A stretch of 53,376 nucleotides of DNA from an uncultured Porphyromonadaceae bacterium (GCA_900545915.1 URAV01000025.1:1-53376), one strand, 5' to 3'; counted from the first letter of the stretch, positions 43,853 through 53,178 are shown. A program made the numbers and translations. The notes: a model not told the origin generated them from the letters alone.

Positions 43853-44392
43853 ATGAATCCTTTTACAATCATCGATAAATATTATACACAAGGAACCGCA
43901 CTATATGATATTTTAGTAGATCATAGTCGTCAGGTTACACAAAAGGCTCTCGAAATAGCAAATACTCACCCCGAATTGAACGCAGACACAGAATTTATCT
44001 CTGAAGCAGCCATGTTACATGATATCGGAATCTTTCTTACCGATGCTCCTGATATAGAATGCCACGGCACACGGCCATATATCTGTCACGGTACATTAGG
44101 CAGCGAACTTCTGAAAAAAGAAGGTTTTCCTCGTCATGCTTTAGTCAGCGAACGCCACACAGGAGCAGGACTTTCATTAGAAGACATTATTAATCAAAAC
44201 CTTCCGATTCCTCACCGAGATATGCTTCCGATAAGCATAGAAGAACAAATGATCTGTTTTGCTGATAAATTCTATTCTAAATCAAACCCTTTAAAAGAAA
44301 AAAGTATAGAACAAATCCGAAAGAGTATGAGTAAATACGGAGAGGCTTCTGTCGCCCGTTTTGAAAGATGGTATCACCTTTTCCTCCTCTAA
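43853..44392 (+). CDS. HD-domain phosphohydrolase-like protein
   Basis: The 179-residue cytoplasmic protein has an HD domain: His in DILVDHSRQVTQKAL, the metal-binding pair in AAMLHDIGIFLTDAP, further histidines in CHGTLGSELL and RHTGAG, and an aspartate in CFADKFYSK. Such proteins hydrolyse phosphate esters of nucleotides or related compounds; the substrate is unknown here. It is a full-length single-domain member. It starts 36 bases after repeat copy 9, so its promoter must be very short or lie inside the repeat. Its length and motifs suggest a conserved housekeeping hydrolase. Confidence 0.8.
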   Translation: MNPFTIIDKYYTQGTALYDILVDHSRQVTQKALEIANTHPELNADTEFISEAAMLHDIGIFLTDAPDIECHGTRPYICHGTLGSELLKKEGFPRHALVSERHTGAGLSLEDIINQNLPIPHRDMLPISIEEQMICFADKFYSKSNPLKEKSIEQIRKSMSKYGEASVARFERWYHLFLL

Positions 44393-44473
44393 AATATATT
44401 AAATAGGCTTCAATGCCTGATATGTTAGGGTAAATTGTGTATTTTTGCACCTCAATAACCTATTGGTTTGTGA

Positions 44474-47287
44474 ATGTCATCGAGAAATAAGATTCATATA
44501 ATAGTCCTTACCCTGTTTTGCTCTTTACTGCTGGTCAATCTTAGTGCCCAGCCTAAAAGGAAAAGCCAGATACGGCAAGCGATTTCCGCTTCTGCCGACA
44601 CTGTCGCACCGGCAGACAGCAACAAAATAAAATCTATTTCCGATACTTTCCCTGTCTTACCCGATTCTATTTTTACCCGTCCTGACTCATTATTAAATAC
44701 CGACTCTATTCCTGTCGATTCTGTCATGACCGATACAATACAAACTCCTCCTCCAAAAAAATCGCCATTAGAAGATGTAGTAAAATATACGGCAAACGAC
44801 TCTATCGTATTTTTAAGTAACAACCAAGCTTACATGTATGGACAAGGCGTCGTAACTTATCAAGATATAGAGCTCGATGCAGACGAAATACGAATGAATA
44901 TGGACAGCAGTACGGTGTTTGCTATCGGACGACCCGATACTACCGGTGAAATCGTAGGAAATCCCATATTCAAAGATAAAAGCGGAGAATACGAATCTGC
45001 TACAATGAAATACAATTTTAAAAGTCAAAAAGGATATATCACCAATATCATCACTCAACAAGGAGAAGGTTATCTGACAGGTGGCAGTACAAAAAAAAAT
45101 AAAGAAGGGGATTTTTACTTGAAAGATGGGAAATATACGACATGCGATGACCACGAATGCCCGCACTTTTATCTCCAACTTACCAAGGCAAAAATGCGTC
45201 CAAAGAAAAATATCGTTACAGGTCCTGCCTACTTGGTTCTGGCAGGAGTCCCCCTTCCATTAGCGATACCTTTCGGTTTTTTTCCTTTCACAGAAAAATA
45301 TTCGTCGGGAATTATCATGCCGACATTCGGGGATGAAATGGCTCGCGGATTTTATTTGAGAGACGGCGGTTATTACTTTGCGATCAACGATTATATCGAT
45401 TTAGCCCTCACAGGAGAAATTTATACAAAAGGGTCATGGGGATTGAATGCCATGTCTAACTACGTAAAAAGATATAAGTTTTCAGGAAATTTCAATATGG
45501 GTTATCTGGTAACCATACTTGGAGACAAAGGGATGCCCGATTATCAAAAACAAACAAATTTCCGGTTAATATGGTCTCACTCTCAAGATGCAAAAGCAAA
45601 TCCTAACATGAGTTTTTCTGCCAGCGTCAACTTTACGACCAGCGGATATGACCGAAATAACTTAAACAGCTATTATAATGCAACCTCTTTTACGGAAAAT
45701 ACCAAAAGTTCGACAGTAAACATGACCTACAATTTTCCGAATACTCCTTTTAGCATATCGACAACAGCCAATATCACACAGCGAAGCAAAGACTCCACTT
45801 TGAACGTATCATTTCCGGACTTTACCCTCAATATGAGCCGGGTATATCCGTTCAAACGAAAAAATCCGGTAGGCAAAGAAAAATGGTACGAAAAAATCAG
45901 CTTAAATTACACCGGTCTATTCCGAAACTCTATAGAAACAAAACAAAATTTGTTTTTCAAGTCAAGTCTGATCAAAGACTGGCGAAACGGAATGCAACAT
46001 ACGATTCCCGTATCGGCAACATTCAGCTTATTTAAATATCTCAATATATCTCCGTCGTTCAACTTCACCGACCGAATGTATACCAACCGCATCATGCAAC
46101 AATGGGATCCTCAATCGGCGGCTGTCGTAAGAGATACTACATACGGTTTTTATAACGTTTTTAATTATAGTTTCAGCGTCAGTGCTCAAACTAAGTTATA
46201 CGGATTCTACCGACCTCTACCTTTTTTCGGAGGGAAAAAAATACAAATGATCCGGCACGTGTTCACACCCAGTGTCAGCTTTAGTGCTGCACCTGATTTC
46301 GGTAGTCCTCGATACGGATTTTGGCAAACGTATTCAAAAATTGAGAACGGAAAACGGGTAGATGTAAAATATTCTCCATTCTCTCATGGTATATTCGGAA
46401 CTGCTCCTCAAGGGAAACAGGGTACGGTATCTTTCAATGTTTCCAATAATTTGGAAATGAAAGTCAACTCAGACCGAGACACGACCGGAGTGCGAAAAAT
46501 CAGTCTTATCGAAAATCTCACCGCAGGAATCAGTTATAATATGGCTGCCGATTCTATGAATTGGAGCAATATCAATACATCGATATTAATCAAACTAACT
46601 AAAAATTTCAATCTGCAAGCTTCTGCCGTTTTCGATACTTACACTTATCAGCTCAATGAATATGGCAATCCTGTACGTGTAAATATTCCACGATGGAAAG
46701 CGGGGAAAGGATTAGGTAGATTATCCAGTACGGGAACTTCTTTCTCTTATACATTCAGCAACGACACATTTAAGAAAAAATCGAAAAACAATACAAAAGA
46801 GACAGAGGCTTCGACAAACGAGACTCCGATTGATAATAATACTGAAAATACCGAAAACAGAGAAAACGAAAATCAGGAAAAGACAGAAGATACCGGATTA
46901 GAGATGAAAGACGGATATATGGTATGGAATGTTCCTTGGAGCTTATCGGTTAATTATTCGATTAATTACGGGTATGGAACTTTCAATAAAAAGAAAATGG
47001 AATATAATGGAAAAATTACACAAAATCTTAGTTTTTCAGGACGTATTCAACCCACAAAGAATTGGTCATTCAATTTCTCGGCGAGTTATGACTTCGATGC
47101 AAAGAAAATAGCATATATGAACTGTGGTATTACCCGTGACATGCACTGCTGGACTATGAGTGCAAACTTTATTCCGGTAGGTCCATACAAATCCTATAAC
47201 TTCCATATCAGTGTGAAATCTTCATTATTAAGCGATTTGAAATGGGACAAAAGCGGAAATTCTTATGACCGCTTAAAATGGTATTAA
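44474..47287 (+). CDS. LptD-like outer-membrane LPS assembly protein
   Basis: The 937-residue protein has a signal peptide (about residues 1-26). A Pro/Ser/Asp-rich linker (about 27-100) follows, then an OstA-like beta-jellyroll (about 105-260) and a large C-terminal barrel with many alternating aromatic strands. This is the layout of LptD, which inserts LPS into the outer leaflet. A low-complexity Asn/Glu/Thr-rich insert lies at about 775-810. The cysteines of E. coli LptD are not evident, as usual in this phylum. A -7 box TATTTTTG is at 44440-44447. A second LptD-like or OstA gene may exist elsewhere, so the exact role is inferred. Confidence 0.82.
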   Translation: MSSRNKIHIIVLTLFCSLLLVNLSAQPKRKSQIRQAISASADTVAPADSNKIKSISDTFPVLPDSIFTRPDSLLNTDSIPVDSVMTDTIQTPPPKKSPLEDVVKYTANDSIVFLSNNQAYMYGQGVVTYQDIELDADEIRMNMDSSTVFAIGRPDTTGEIVGNPIFKDKSGEYESATMKYNFKSQKGYITNIITQQGEGYLTGGSTKKNKEGDFYLKDGKYTTCDDHECPHFYLQLTKAKMRPKKNIVTGPAYLVLAGVPLPLAIPFGFFPFTEKYSSGIIMPTFGDEMARGFYLRDGGYYFAINDYIDLALTGEIYTKGSWGLNAMSNYVKRYKFSGNFNMGYLVTILGDKGMPDYQKQTNFRLIWSHSQDAKANPNMSFSASVNFTTSGYDRNNLNSYYNATSFTENTKSSTVNMTYNFPNTPFSISTTANITQRSKDSTLNVSFPDFTLNMSRVYPFKRKNPVGKEKWYEKISLNYTGLFRNSIETKQNLFFKSSLIKDWRNGMQHTIPVSATFSLFKYLNISPSFNFTDRMYTNRIMQQWDPQSAAVVRDTTYGFYNVFNYSFSVSAQTKLYGFYRPLPFFGGKKIQMIRHVFTPSVSFSAAPDFGSPRYGFWQTYSKIENGKRVDVKYSPFSHGIFGTAPQGKQGTVSFNVSNNLEMKVNSDRDTTGVRKISLIENLTAGISYNMAADSMNWSNINTSILIKLTKNFNLQASAVFDTYTYQLNEYGNPVRVNIPRWKAGKGLGRLSSTGTSFSYTFSNDTFKKKSKNNTKETEASTNETPIDNNTENTENRENENQEKTEDTGLEMKDGYMVWNVPWSLSVNYSINYGYGTFNKKKMEYNGKITQNLSFSGRIQPTKNWSFNFSASYDFDAKKIAYMNCGITRDMHCWTMSANFIPVGPYKSYNFHISVKSSLLSDLKWDKSGNSYDRLKWY

Positions 47288-47316
47288 TCTATATTTTTAT
47301 TTTCCAATAAAACTTT

Positions 47317-47424
47317 GAGAGCTTATCTAAAATCTACGTAACGTACAAAGACAGAAAAACAGCCCGAAAAGAGAGTTAAAAAATCCGGATATATAATTTT
47401 ATCGAAAAATTCAACTCGATCCTC
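47317..47424 (-). repeat. Dispersed intergenic repeat, copy 11 (reversed, internally deleted)
   Basis: This ~108-bp reversed copy starts about 30 bases after the LptD-like stop. The tail is GAGAGCTTATCTAAAATC. The interior has CGTACAAAGACAGAAAAACAG and AAAAATCCGGAT, matching the reverse of copy 1, and the head is degenerate. About 60 bp of the consensus are missing from the middle. Confidence 0.65.
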
Positions 47425-47457
47425 AAACAAATTTCAATACTATTTCTATCACAAAGC

Positions 47458-47487
47458 GATAAAAAGTTCTATCTTTTTATCTTTTTG
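47458..47487 (+). terminator. AT-rich hairpin with T-run before corA
   Basis: GATAAAAAG (47458-47466) pairs with CTTTTTATC (47473-47481) and is followed by TTTTTG. It may end the LptD-like transcript. A -7 box TAACTTTG (47493-47500), probably for corA, follows directly. Confidence 0.55.
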
Positions 47488-47527
47488 TTTACTAACTTTG
47501 TAAACAAGACTTATAAAAAGAAGAATC

Positions 47528-48604
47528 ATGCACAAACAGACCTCGAACCTTCGGAAAAAACACCGGCACATAAAAAATAATCTGCTAACAGACGAATTTA
47601 TATATACCGGAGATCGCAAAGGCGAAATGCATATTTATCTTACACAATATGATGCAGACAGTTATACTCAACATTCTTTCACATCTCCGGAAAAACTACC
47701 TCCTTTCATCCAAAACGGAAAAAAGAACTGGATACATATTTCCGGATTATCCGATACTCAAACTGTTGCACTCATAGGTAAAACTTTAGGCCTTCATTTT
47801 ACCGATATACAGGATATACTTACCAGCCAACATATTGCAAAAATAGAGACCTATGAAGATAAAACATTCCTTATCCTAAATACATTCTATTACTCTGAAA
47901 ATAAAGAATTGCAGCAAGAACATATTTGTATAATTATGGGTAAAGAGTATGTATTTTCTTTTCAGGAATCAGATCTTCCACTCTTCGATAACGTAGAAAA
48001 GGCTATTACCCAAAATACCGCCCGCGTACGTAATCGCCCGGTAGATTATCTATTCTGTTTATTGATAAACAATATTTTCAGCAATTATTTAGATGTTATT
48101 GCAACACTCGAAGACGTTTTGGGTATAATGGAGGATGAAATCATCACGGGAAACCCTCATGACGATTTCGGTAACCGGATACAAGCAAATCGAAGAGATT
48201 ATTTACAATTGAAAAAATCTATACTCCCTTTAAAAGACGATTTTAATAAACTGATGCACAATGAGAACAAACTCGTTTGCGACGATGACATGATATATCT
48301 CAACGATCTTGAAGATCGAATGTTGTTTATTATCCAATCCATAGAAATATGCAGAGAAACCTTAGCCTCTTTACTTGATCTATATTTCTCAAACAACGAC
48401 TTAAAAATGAATGAGATAATGAAACGATTGACCGTAGTCACGACAATATTCATTCCTCTAACCTTTGTTGTAGGAGTTTGGGGTATGAACTTTAAATCAA
48501 TGCCGGAACTGGAATGGCAATATGGATACCTAATGGCATGGGGATTAATGGGGATTATCGTTATCGGAGTATGGTGGTACATAAAAAAACAACACTGGTA
48601 TTAA
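47528..48604 (+). CDS. corA: CorA-family magnesium/cobalt transporter
   Basis: The 358-residue protein has a large N-terminal cytoplasmic domain with long helices and two C-terminal membrane helices. The signature GMN is present in VVGVWGMNF (near residue 318), followed by a periplasmic loop FKSMPELEW. It forms a pentameric Mg2+ (or Co2+/Ni2+) channel. The C-terminus is basic (IKKQHWY), as in the family. Repeat copy 10 begins right at the stop codon. No Mg-sensing leader was seen. Confidence 0.95.
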   Translation: MHKQTSNLRKKHRHIKNNLLTDEFIYTGDRKGEMHIYLTQYDADSYTQHSFTSPEKLPPFIQNGKKNWIHISGLSDTQTVALIGKTLGLHFTDIQDILTSQHIAKIETYEDKTFLILNTFYYSENKELQQEHICIIMGKEYVFSFQESDLPLFDNVEKAITQNTARVRNRPVDYLFCLLINNIFSNYLDVIATLEDVLGIMEDEIITGNPHDDFGNRIQANRRDYLQLKKSILPLKDDFNKLMHNENKLVCDDDMIYLNDLEDRMLFIIQSIEICRETLASLLDLYFSNNDLKMNEIMKRLTVVTTIFIPLTFVVGVWGMNFKSMPELEWQYGYLMAWGLMGIIVIGVWWYIKKQHWY

Positions 48605-48777
48605 AGCTTGTCTAAATTTTGCACGGATCGAGTTTAAGAATCTTTTTGAGGATGTTTTCAGTTTTTATGGGAAGAATAGCAGGCTATTTAACGAAAGAAA
48701 ACGAGAAAGTTTGAAAGAAAATATAAAAATGACTTGAGAATTATTTCTTTATCGGGAATCTTAAACCGGCTCTTAAA
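48602..48777 (-). repeat. Dispersed intergenic repeat, copy 10 (reversed)
   Basis: This 176-bp full reversed copy has tail TAAAGCTTGTCTAAATTTTGC at the left and head ATCTTAAACCGGCTCTTAA at the right. The interior has TTTTTGAGGATGTTTTCAG and GAATAGCAGGCTATTTAACG. The tail inverted repeat includes the TAA stop codon of corA. Confidence 0.8.
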
Positions 48778-48778
48778 A

Positions 48779-48816
48779 AATAAAGCAATGAAATTGAACT
48801 CACTGCTTTATTTTTA
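48779..48816. terminator. Bidirectional terminator between convergent genes
   Basis: AATAAAGCA (48779-48787) pairs with TGCTTTATT (48804-48812), with a T-run on the plus-strand side and an A-run on the other. It serves corA and the minus-strand secreted protein gene. Confidence 0.75.
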
Positions 48817-48838
48817 TCCATATAAAATCAATTAAAAA

Positions 48839-50710
48839 TCATTTTTTGATAAATTGCAAGCGAACAACGTCCGTATCTGACTTAATCAAAATCGAATATA
48901 TTCCTTGAACAAGAGACGAAACATCTATTTTGTTATCTACGGGAGAGACAGACATGAGAAGTCGTCCGTTTACCGAATATATTTTTGCCTCTTTGGCCAC
49001 TATACCCTTAATAAAGATATTCGAAACAACCGGATTAGGATATATAGTCACGACTTCGGCGGAAGTCGTACTTAATCCGGTCGGAAGAGTCATTACGGCA
49101 ATTTTTTCCGAAGCAGTAAAATAATTTCCCGAAATGGCAGTGATAACTACAAAATATTGAGTAGAACCGGTCAAGTCCATAAACGTAAAATTCGTTTCGT
49201 CCGTCACAATATTATCATATCCGTCCACTGGAGTTTCTCCCTTATACAAAGTTACATGGTACTCAGCAGCGCCGGCAACGGCATTCCAACTTACCGGAAT
49301 TTTACCTTCACACACATCACCGACAACAATAACAGGTTTTGCCAGTGAAGATGTTCCGTTTAATGTTAGATTCACCGACTGGGCATAATCCGAAGTCAAT
49401 GAAAGAATCGCTTCATGTTCTCCAGCCTCTTCCGATTCATAAGTTATCGTAATCTGCTTAAGCCCCAACTTATCTAAAATTACCACATCTGTATCGAACT
49501 TATCAGCATCCGCACCCATTATAGAAACTGTAATATCTCCATACAAATCGGTCGCACCAACCGTTAAGGTTTGCAATGACGGCATACCAGCAACCGATTC
49601 AAAGGGTTCTATAACAAAGGGATCGATCACCGGTTTCAATGTCGTTATTTCTTTTACAGAAGAAGACTCGGAAACAAAGTTTTCAATTTTTGTTTTCACC
49701 GAATATTTATATAATGTACCGGGTACTAATCCTGTAATTTCGACCGATGTCGCCTCAACAACAAAATCTTTATACTCCCCTACTATATTGCCGTCAGCAT
49801 CTGTTACCGTCAACAAATATGAAGAAGCATTTATTACCGGTTGCCATGTTGCTCGAAATGAAGTCAAATCGATATTATTATCATCTGCTTCTACAGAAGG
49901 AGCTTCAGGAAGAACGGTTACAATATTCAACCCCAATACTTTCGAATACGTATTATTTCCCTCATCTGTCACAGTAATATCTGCATGTTTTGCTCCCGTT
50001 ACCGAAGGATTGTATATATATGATATTTCTTGACTGTCTTCTTGCCCGGAAGCTCCATTGATTCGAGTGGTTTGAAGAACAATATTCGGATCGGAAGATG
50101 TCAATATTAAATCACCTGAAGGGTTGGAATAATTCACTGTGAATTTTCCGGTAAACGATACGCCTCCAGTAATCGTATCCGTAACCACTGAAGAAGGGAA
50201 AGATATAGGCTCTGTAATCGTAATAGTAGGTATCCAACCATGAGCACAGTAATTTAATCCAAACCAACCCGATGCAGTCACATCATAATAGAAACGTATG
50301 TAACGATCATCTTTATTCAACGGCTGGTCAAACTCCACAGTTCCACTTTCATGATCAAAACTACCCAACTGCCGATAAGAAGAATTATCGCTTGAGGCAT
50401 ACACTGTTAATGAGTTTGTATGGCTTGTGCAAACAGAACCATCTTTGCTTACAGACATTTTCAAACGTCCGGGAACATCACCGATCCAAATAACAGCCGA
50501 AGACTCTCCCGTTTTTGAACCATCCTTTATAAAAGAAATCTGATTCGTTCCCGAAACAGATGCTTTAGCCGTACCACTTTCAGAGCGGGAAAAAAGTTGA
50601 TCATTACTTGTAATATTCAACGGCAACGACTGTGCCTCCTGTGCCGAAAGTCGTAAATTACCTAAACAAAATAATAAACTTAAAAAAAACGCGAGTCGTA
50701 AATCTTTCAT
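48839..50710 (-). CDS. Secreted multi-domain protein with fibronectin III-like repeats and T9SS sorting domain
   Basis: The 623-residue protein has a signal peptide (ending LRLSAQ, about residue 23) and then a beta-sandwich region with no obvious enzyme motif. Two fibronectin III-like modules follow, FRATWQPVINASSYLLTV...LVPGTLYKYSVKT and IPVSWNAVAGAAEYHVTLY...STQYFVVI. The C-terminal Por-type sorting domain has TIYPNPVVSNIFIKG, VNGRLLMSV and GIYSILIK, and ends in LQFIKK. It is probably exported by the type IX system and attached to the cell surface. I do not recognise a substrate or activity; adhesion or glycan binding is a guess. Long upstream gap, own terminator. Confidence 0.75.
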   Translation of the reverse strand: MKDLRLAFFLSLLFCLGNLRLSAQEAQSLPLNITSNDQLFSRSESGTAKASVSGTNQISFIKDGSKTGESSAVIWIGDVPGRLKMSVSKDGSVCTSHTNSLTVYASSDNSSYRQLGSFDHESGTVEFDQPLNKDDRYIRFYYDVTASGWFGLNYCAHGWIPTITITEPISFPSSVVTDTITGGVSFTGKFTVNYSNPSGDLILTSSDPNIVLQTTRINGASGQEDSQEISYIYNPSVTGAKHADITVTDEGNNTYSKVLGLNIVTVLPEAPSVEADDNNIDLTSFRATWQPVINASSYLLTVTDADGNIVGEYKDFVVEATSVEITGLVPGTLYKYSVKTKIENFVSESSSVKEITTLKPVIDPFVIEPFESVAGMPSLQTLTVGATDLYGDITVSIMGADADKFDTDVVILDKLGLKQITITYESEEAGEHEAILSLTSDYAQSVNLTLNGTSSLAKPVIVVGDVCEGKIPVSWNAVAGAAEYHVTLYKGETPVDGYDNIVTDETNFTFMDLTGSTQYFVVITAISGNYFTASEKIAVMTLPTGLSTTSAEVVTIYPNPVVSNIFIKGIVAKEAKIYSVNGRLLMSVSPVDNKIDVSSLVQGIYSILIKSDTDVVRLQFIKK

Positions 50711-51175
50711 ATTACTCTTCTTTTATTGATTAATACCTATTTTCTCTAAAAAATCGAAGCAAATGTAGATGTTTTGATTACAAGTATTATAATATAAAAC
50801 ATTGTTAACGTTTCCCTAAAAGATTTACTATTTATATAAATTCTAAATAAGCAATTCTACTATTCTATTATACGGTAAATTTAAAAGATAAAAACAACGT
50901 ATTTCAAAGAACTATACTTTCTATTCCTATTTCAAGAATTAAATTTTTATCTTAAAAATAGAACACGATTATTCAATCCTCAGAAATGTTAATAAATATA
51001 TAAAACACAAACTATAACATCTAAACATTATGATAATATACTTATTACACAAATTTCCAACAATACTAACAAGAAAGAATATATTACCAACTAATTAAAA
51101 AAAGAATAGTAAATAAGCATTTTCGCATTAACTCGATCGATATATCCGACAAGAGATAAAAAATACACAATTAAA

Positions 51176-51231
51176 ATCCTGCATAAATTTTCCGACAAAA
51201 AATATTATCAAGAAGCGTTTGAATTTTATGA
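51176..51231 (+). repeat. Dispersed repeat, head fragment 12
   Basis: ATAAATTTTCCGACAAAAAATATT followed by AGAAGCGTTTGAATTTT aligns with the first ~55 bases of copy 5. No tail is seen. The rest of the gap 50711-51252 is very AT-rich, with no other recognisable feature. Confidence 0.5.
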
Positions 51232-51252
51232 AAATATTTTTTTACAATCAAA

Positions 51253-51274
51253 AAAAGGGTTTCAGAACCCTTTG
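51253..51274 (-). terminator. Antisense-facing hairpin before rpsA
   Basis: AAAGGGTT (about 51254-51261) pairs with AACCCTTT around a TCAG loop. Read on the minus strand the stem is followed by TTTTTTTG, so it is an intrinsic terminator for transcription coming leftward out of the rpsA region. It touches the -33 box of the rpsA promoter. Confidence 0.55.
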
Positions 51275-51300
51275 TATATCAAAATAAATCACTACCTTTG
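51271..51300 (+). promoter_or_regulatory. Promoter of rpsA
   Basis: There is a -33 TTTG (51271-51274), an 18-bp spacer and a -7 TACCTTTG (51293-51300), 61 bases before the start codon. Confidence 0.8.
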
Positions 51301-51361
51301 CCCCGATTTTGAGACCATATAATGTCTAACTTATTAACAAGAAAATCAATTATTTAAACAA

Positions 51362-53161
51362 ATGGATCAAGAATTAAAAAACTCACCCGTCGAAAATTTC
51401 GACTGGGATGCCTATGAAAAAGGCGAAGTGTTAGGTGAAAAAAGCCGTGAGGAATTGGTCAATACCTATGATCAATCTCTTAACACTGTAAAAGACAAAG
51501 AAGTAACTGAAGGAACGGTTATCTCGATGAACAAAAGAGAAGTTGTCGTAAATATCGGTTACAAATCGGACGGCGTTATTTCGATGAACGAATTCCGTTA
51601 CAACCCTGATTTAAAAGTCGGAGACACTGTCGAAGTGTATATTGAAAGTCAGGAAGATAAAAAAGGCCAATTGGTGCTTTCTCACAAAAAAGCTCGCGCT
51701 ACTCGTTCTTGGGATCGTGTTAACTCGGCTCTTGAAAACGATGAAATCATTAAAGGGTTTATCAAATGCCGTACCAAAGGCGGTATGATCGTTGATGTAT
51801 TCGGCATCGAAGCCTTCTTGCCGGGTTCTCAAATCGATGTTAAACCCATTCGCGATTACGATGTTTTCGTAGGTAAAACTATGGAATTCAAGGTGGTAAA
51901 AATCAACCAAGAATTCAAAAATGTCGTTGTTTCTCACAAAGCTCTTATCGAAGCAGAACTGGAACAACAGAAAAAAGATATTATCGCTAAACTTGAAAAA
52001 GGACAAGTACTTGAAGGAACTGTTAAGAATATCACTTCTTACGGTGTATTCATCGACTTGGGTGGCGTAGACGGCTTGATTCACATCACAGATCTTAGCT
52101 GGGGACGTGTCAGCCATCCTGAAGAGGTCGTTTCACTCGATCAAAAATTGAATGTCGTAATCCTCGATTTCGATGATGAAAAGAAACGCATCGCTCTCGG
52201 TCTGAAACAACTTACTCCTCATCCTTGGGATGCTTTGAGTTCTGAACTGAAAGTCGGAGACAAAGTCAAAGGCAAAGTAGTGGTTATGGCAGATTATGGT
52301 GCATTTATCGAAATCGCTCCGGGTGTCGAAGGTTTGATCCATGTTTCTGAAATGTCTTGGTCACAACACTTGCGCAGTGCACAAGACTTCATGAAAGTAG
52401 GAGATGAAGTAGAAGCCGTTATTTTGACTTTGGATCGTGAAGAACGTAAAATGTCTTTAGGTATCAAACAATTGAAACCAGATCCATGGGAAAATATCGA
52501 AGCTAAATATGCCGTAGGTTCTCGCCACATGGCTAAAGTTCGTAACTTCACTAACTTCGGTGTATTTGTTGAAATCGAAGAAGGTGTTGACGGTTTGATC
52601 CATATCTCTGATCTGTCTTGGACTAAGAAAATCAAACATCCGTCGGAATTTACTCAAATCGGTGCAGAAATCGAAGTTCAGGTTTTGGAAATCGACAAAG
52701 AAAACCGCCGCTTGAGTCTTGGACACAAACAACTCGAAGAAAATCCTTGGGACGTATTCGAAACAGTATTTACTGTCGATTCAGTTCATGAAGGAACAAT
52801 TATCGAAATGCTCGACAAAGGTGCTGTTATCGCATTGCCTTATGGCGTTGAAGGATTTGCAACTCCGAAACATTTGGTAAAAGAAGATGGTACTCAAGCT
52901 CAACTGGAAGAAAAATTACCTTTCAAAGTAATTGAGTTCAATAAGGATGCTAAACGTATCATTTTGTCACACAGCCGCATCTTCGAAGATGAAGCTAAAG
53001 CAGAAGCTAAAAAAGAATCTGCAGCCAAGAAAGCAGCTAAGAAAGCAGCCAAAGCAGAAAATGAAACTGCAGCTATCAACAACAATGTAGAAAAAACTAC
53101 TTTGGGTGATATTGAAGAGCTTGCCGCATTGAAAGAAAAGTTGGAATCGGAAAAGAAATAA
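51362..53161 (+). CDS. rpsA: 30S ribosomal protein S1
   Basis: The 599-residue protein contains six S1 (OB-fold) RNA-binding repeats. They are seen as recurrent G-x-V...GVFIDLGGVDGLIHITDLSW-type blocks between about residues 45 and 530. An Ala/Lys/Glu-rich tail (about 530-565) precedes a short acidic end. S1 helps mRNAs bind the 30S subunit. In this phylum, where Shine-Dalgarno sequences are rarely used, that role is expected to be large. The gene is monocistronic, with its own promoter and terminator, and is probably autoregulated, though no operator was recognised. Confidence 0.96.
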   Translation: MDQELKNSPVENFDWDAYEKGEVLGEKSREELVNTYDQSLNTVKDKEVTEGTVISMNKREVVVNIGYKSDGVISMNEFRYNPDLKVGDTVEVYIESQEDKKGQLVLSHKKARATRSWDRVNSALENDEIIKGFIKCRTKGGMIVDVFGIEAFLPGSQIDVKPIRDYDVFVGKTMEFKVVKINQEFKNVVVSHKALIEAELEQQKKDIIAKLEKGQVLEGTVKNITSYGVFIDLGGVDGLIHITDLSWGRVSHPEEVVSLDQKLNVVILDFDDEKKRIALGLKQLTPHPWDALSSELKVGDKVKGKVVVMADYGAFIEIAPGVEGLIHVSEMSWSQHLRSAQDFMKVGDEVEAVILTLDREERKMSLGIKQLKPDPWENIEAKYAVGSRHMAKVRNFTNFGVFVEIEEGVDGLIHISDLSWTKKIKHPSEFTQIGAEIEVQVLEIDKENRRLSLGHKQLEENPWDVFETVFTVDSVHEGTIIEMLDKGAVIALPYGVEGFATPKHLVKEDGTQAQLEEKLPFKVIEFNKDAKRIILSHSRIFEDEAKAEAKKESAAKKAAKKAAKAENETAAINNNVEKTTLGDIEELAALKEKLESEKK

Positions 53162-53178
53162 TCTGAAATCAAATTATA

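Noticed and set aside
3746..51231. Reading the dispersed repeats as a CRISPR array
   Set aside because: The copies are far apart, about 170 bp long, divergent and inverted-repeat-bounded, with no spacers and no cas genes.
51611..52117. 168-codon antisense frame in rpsA
   Set aside because: It is a shadow of the conserved S1 domains, with no ribosome-binding or promoter evidence.
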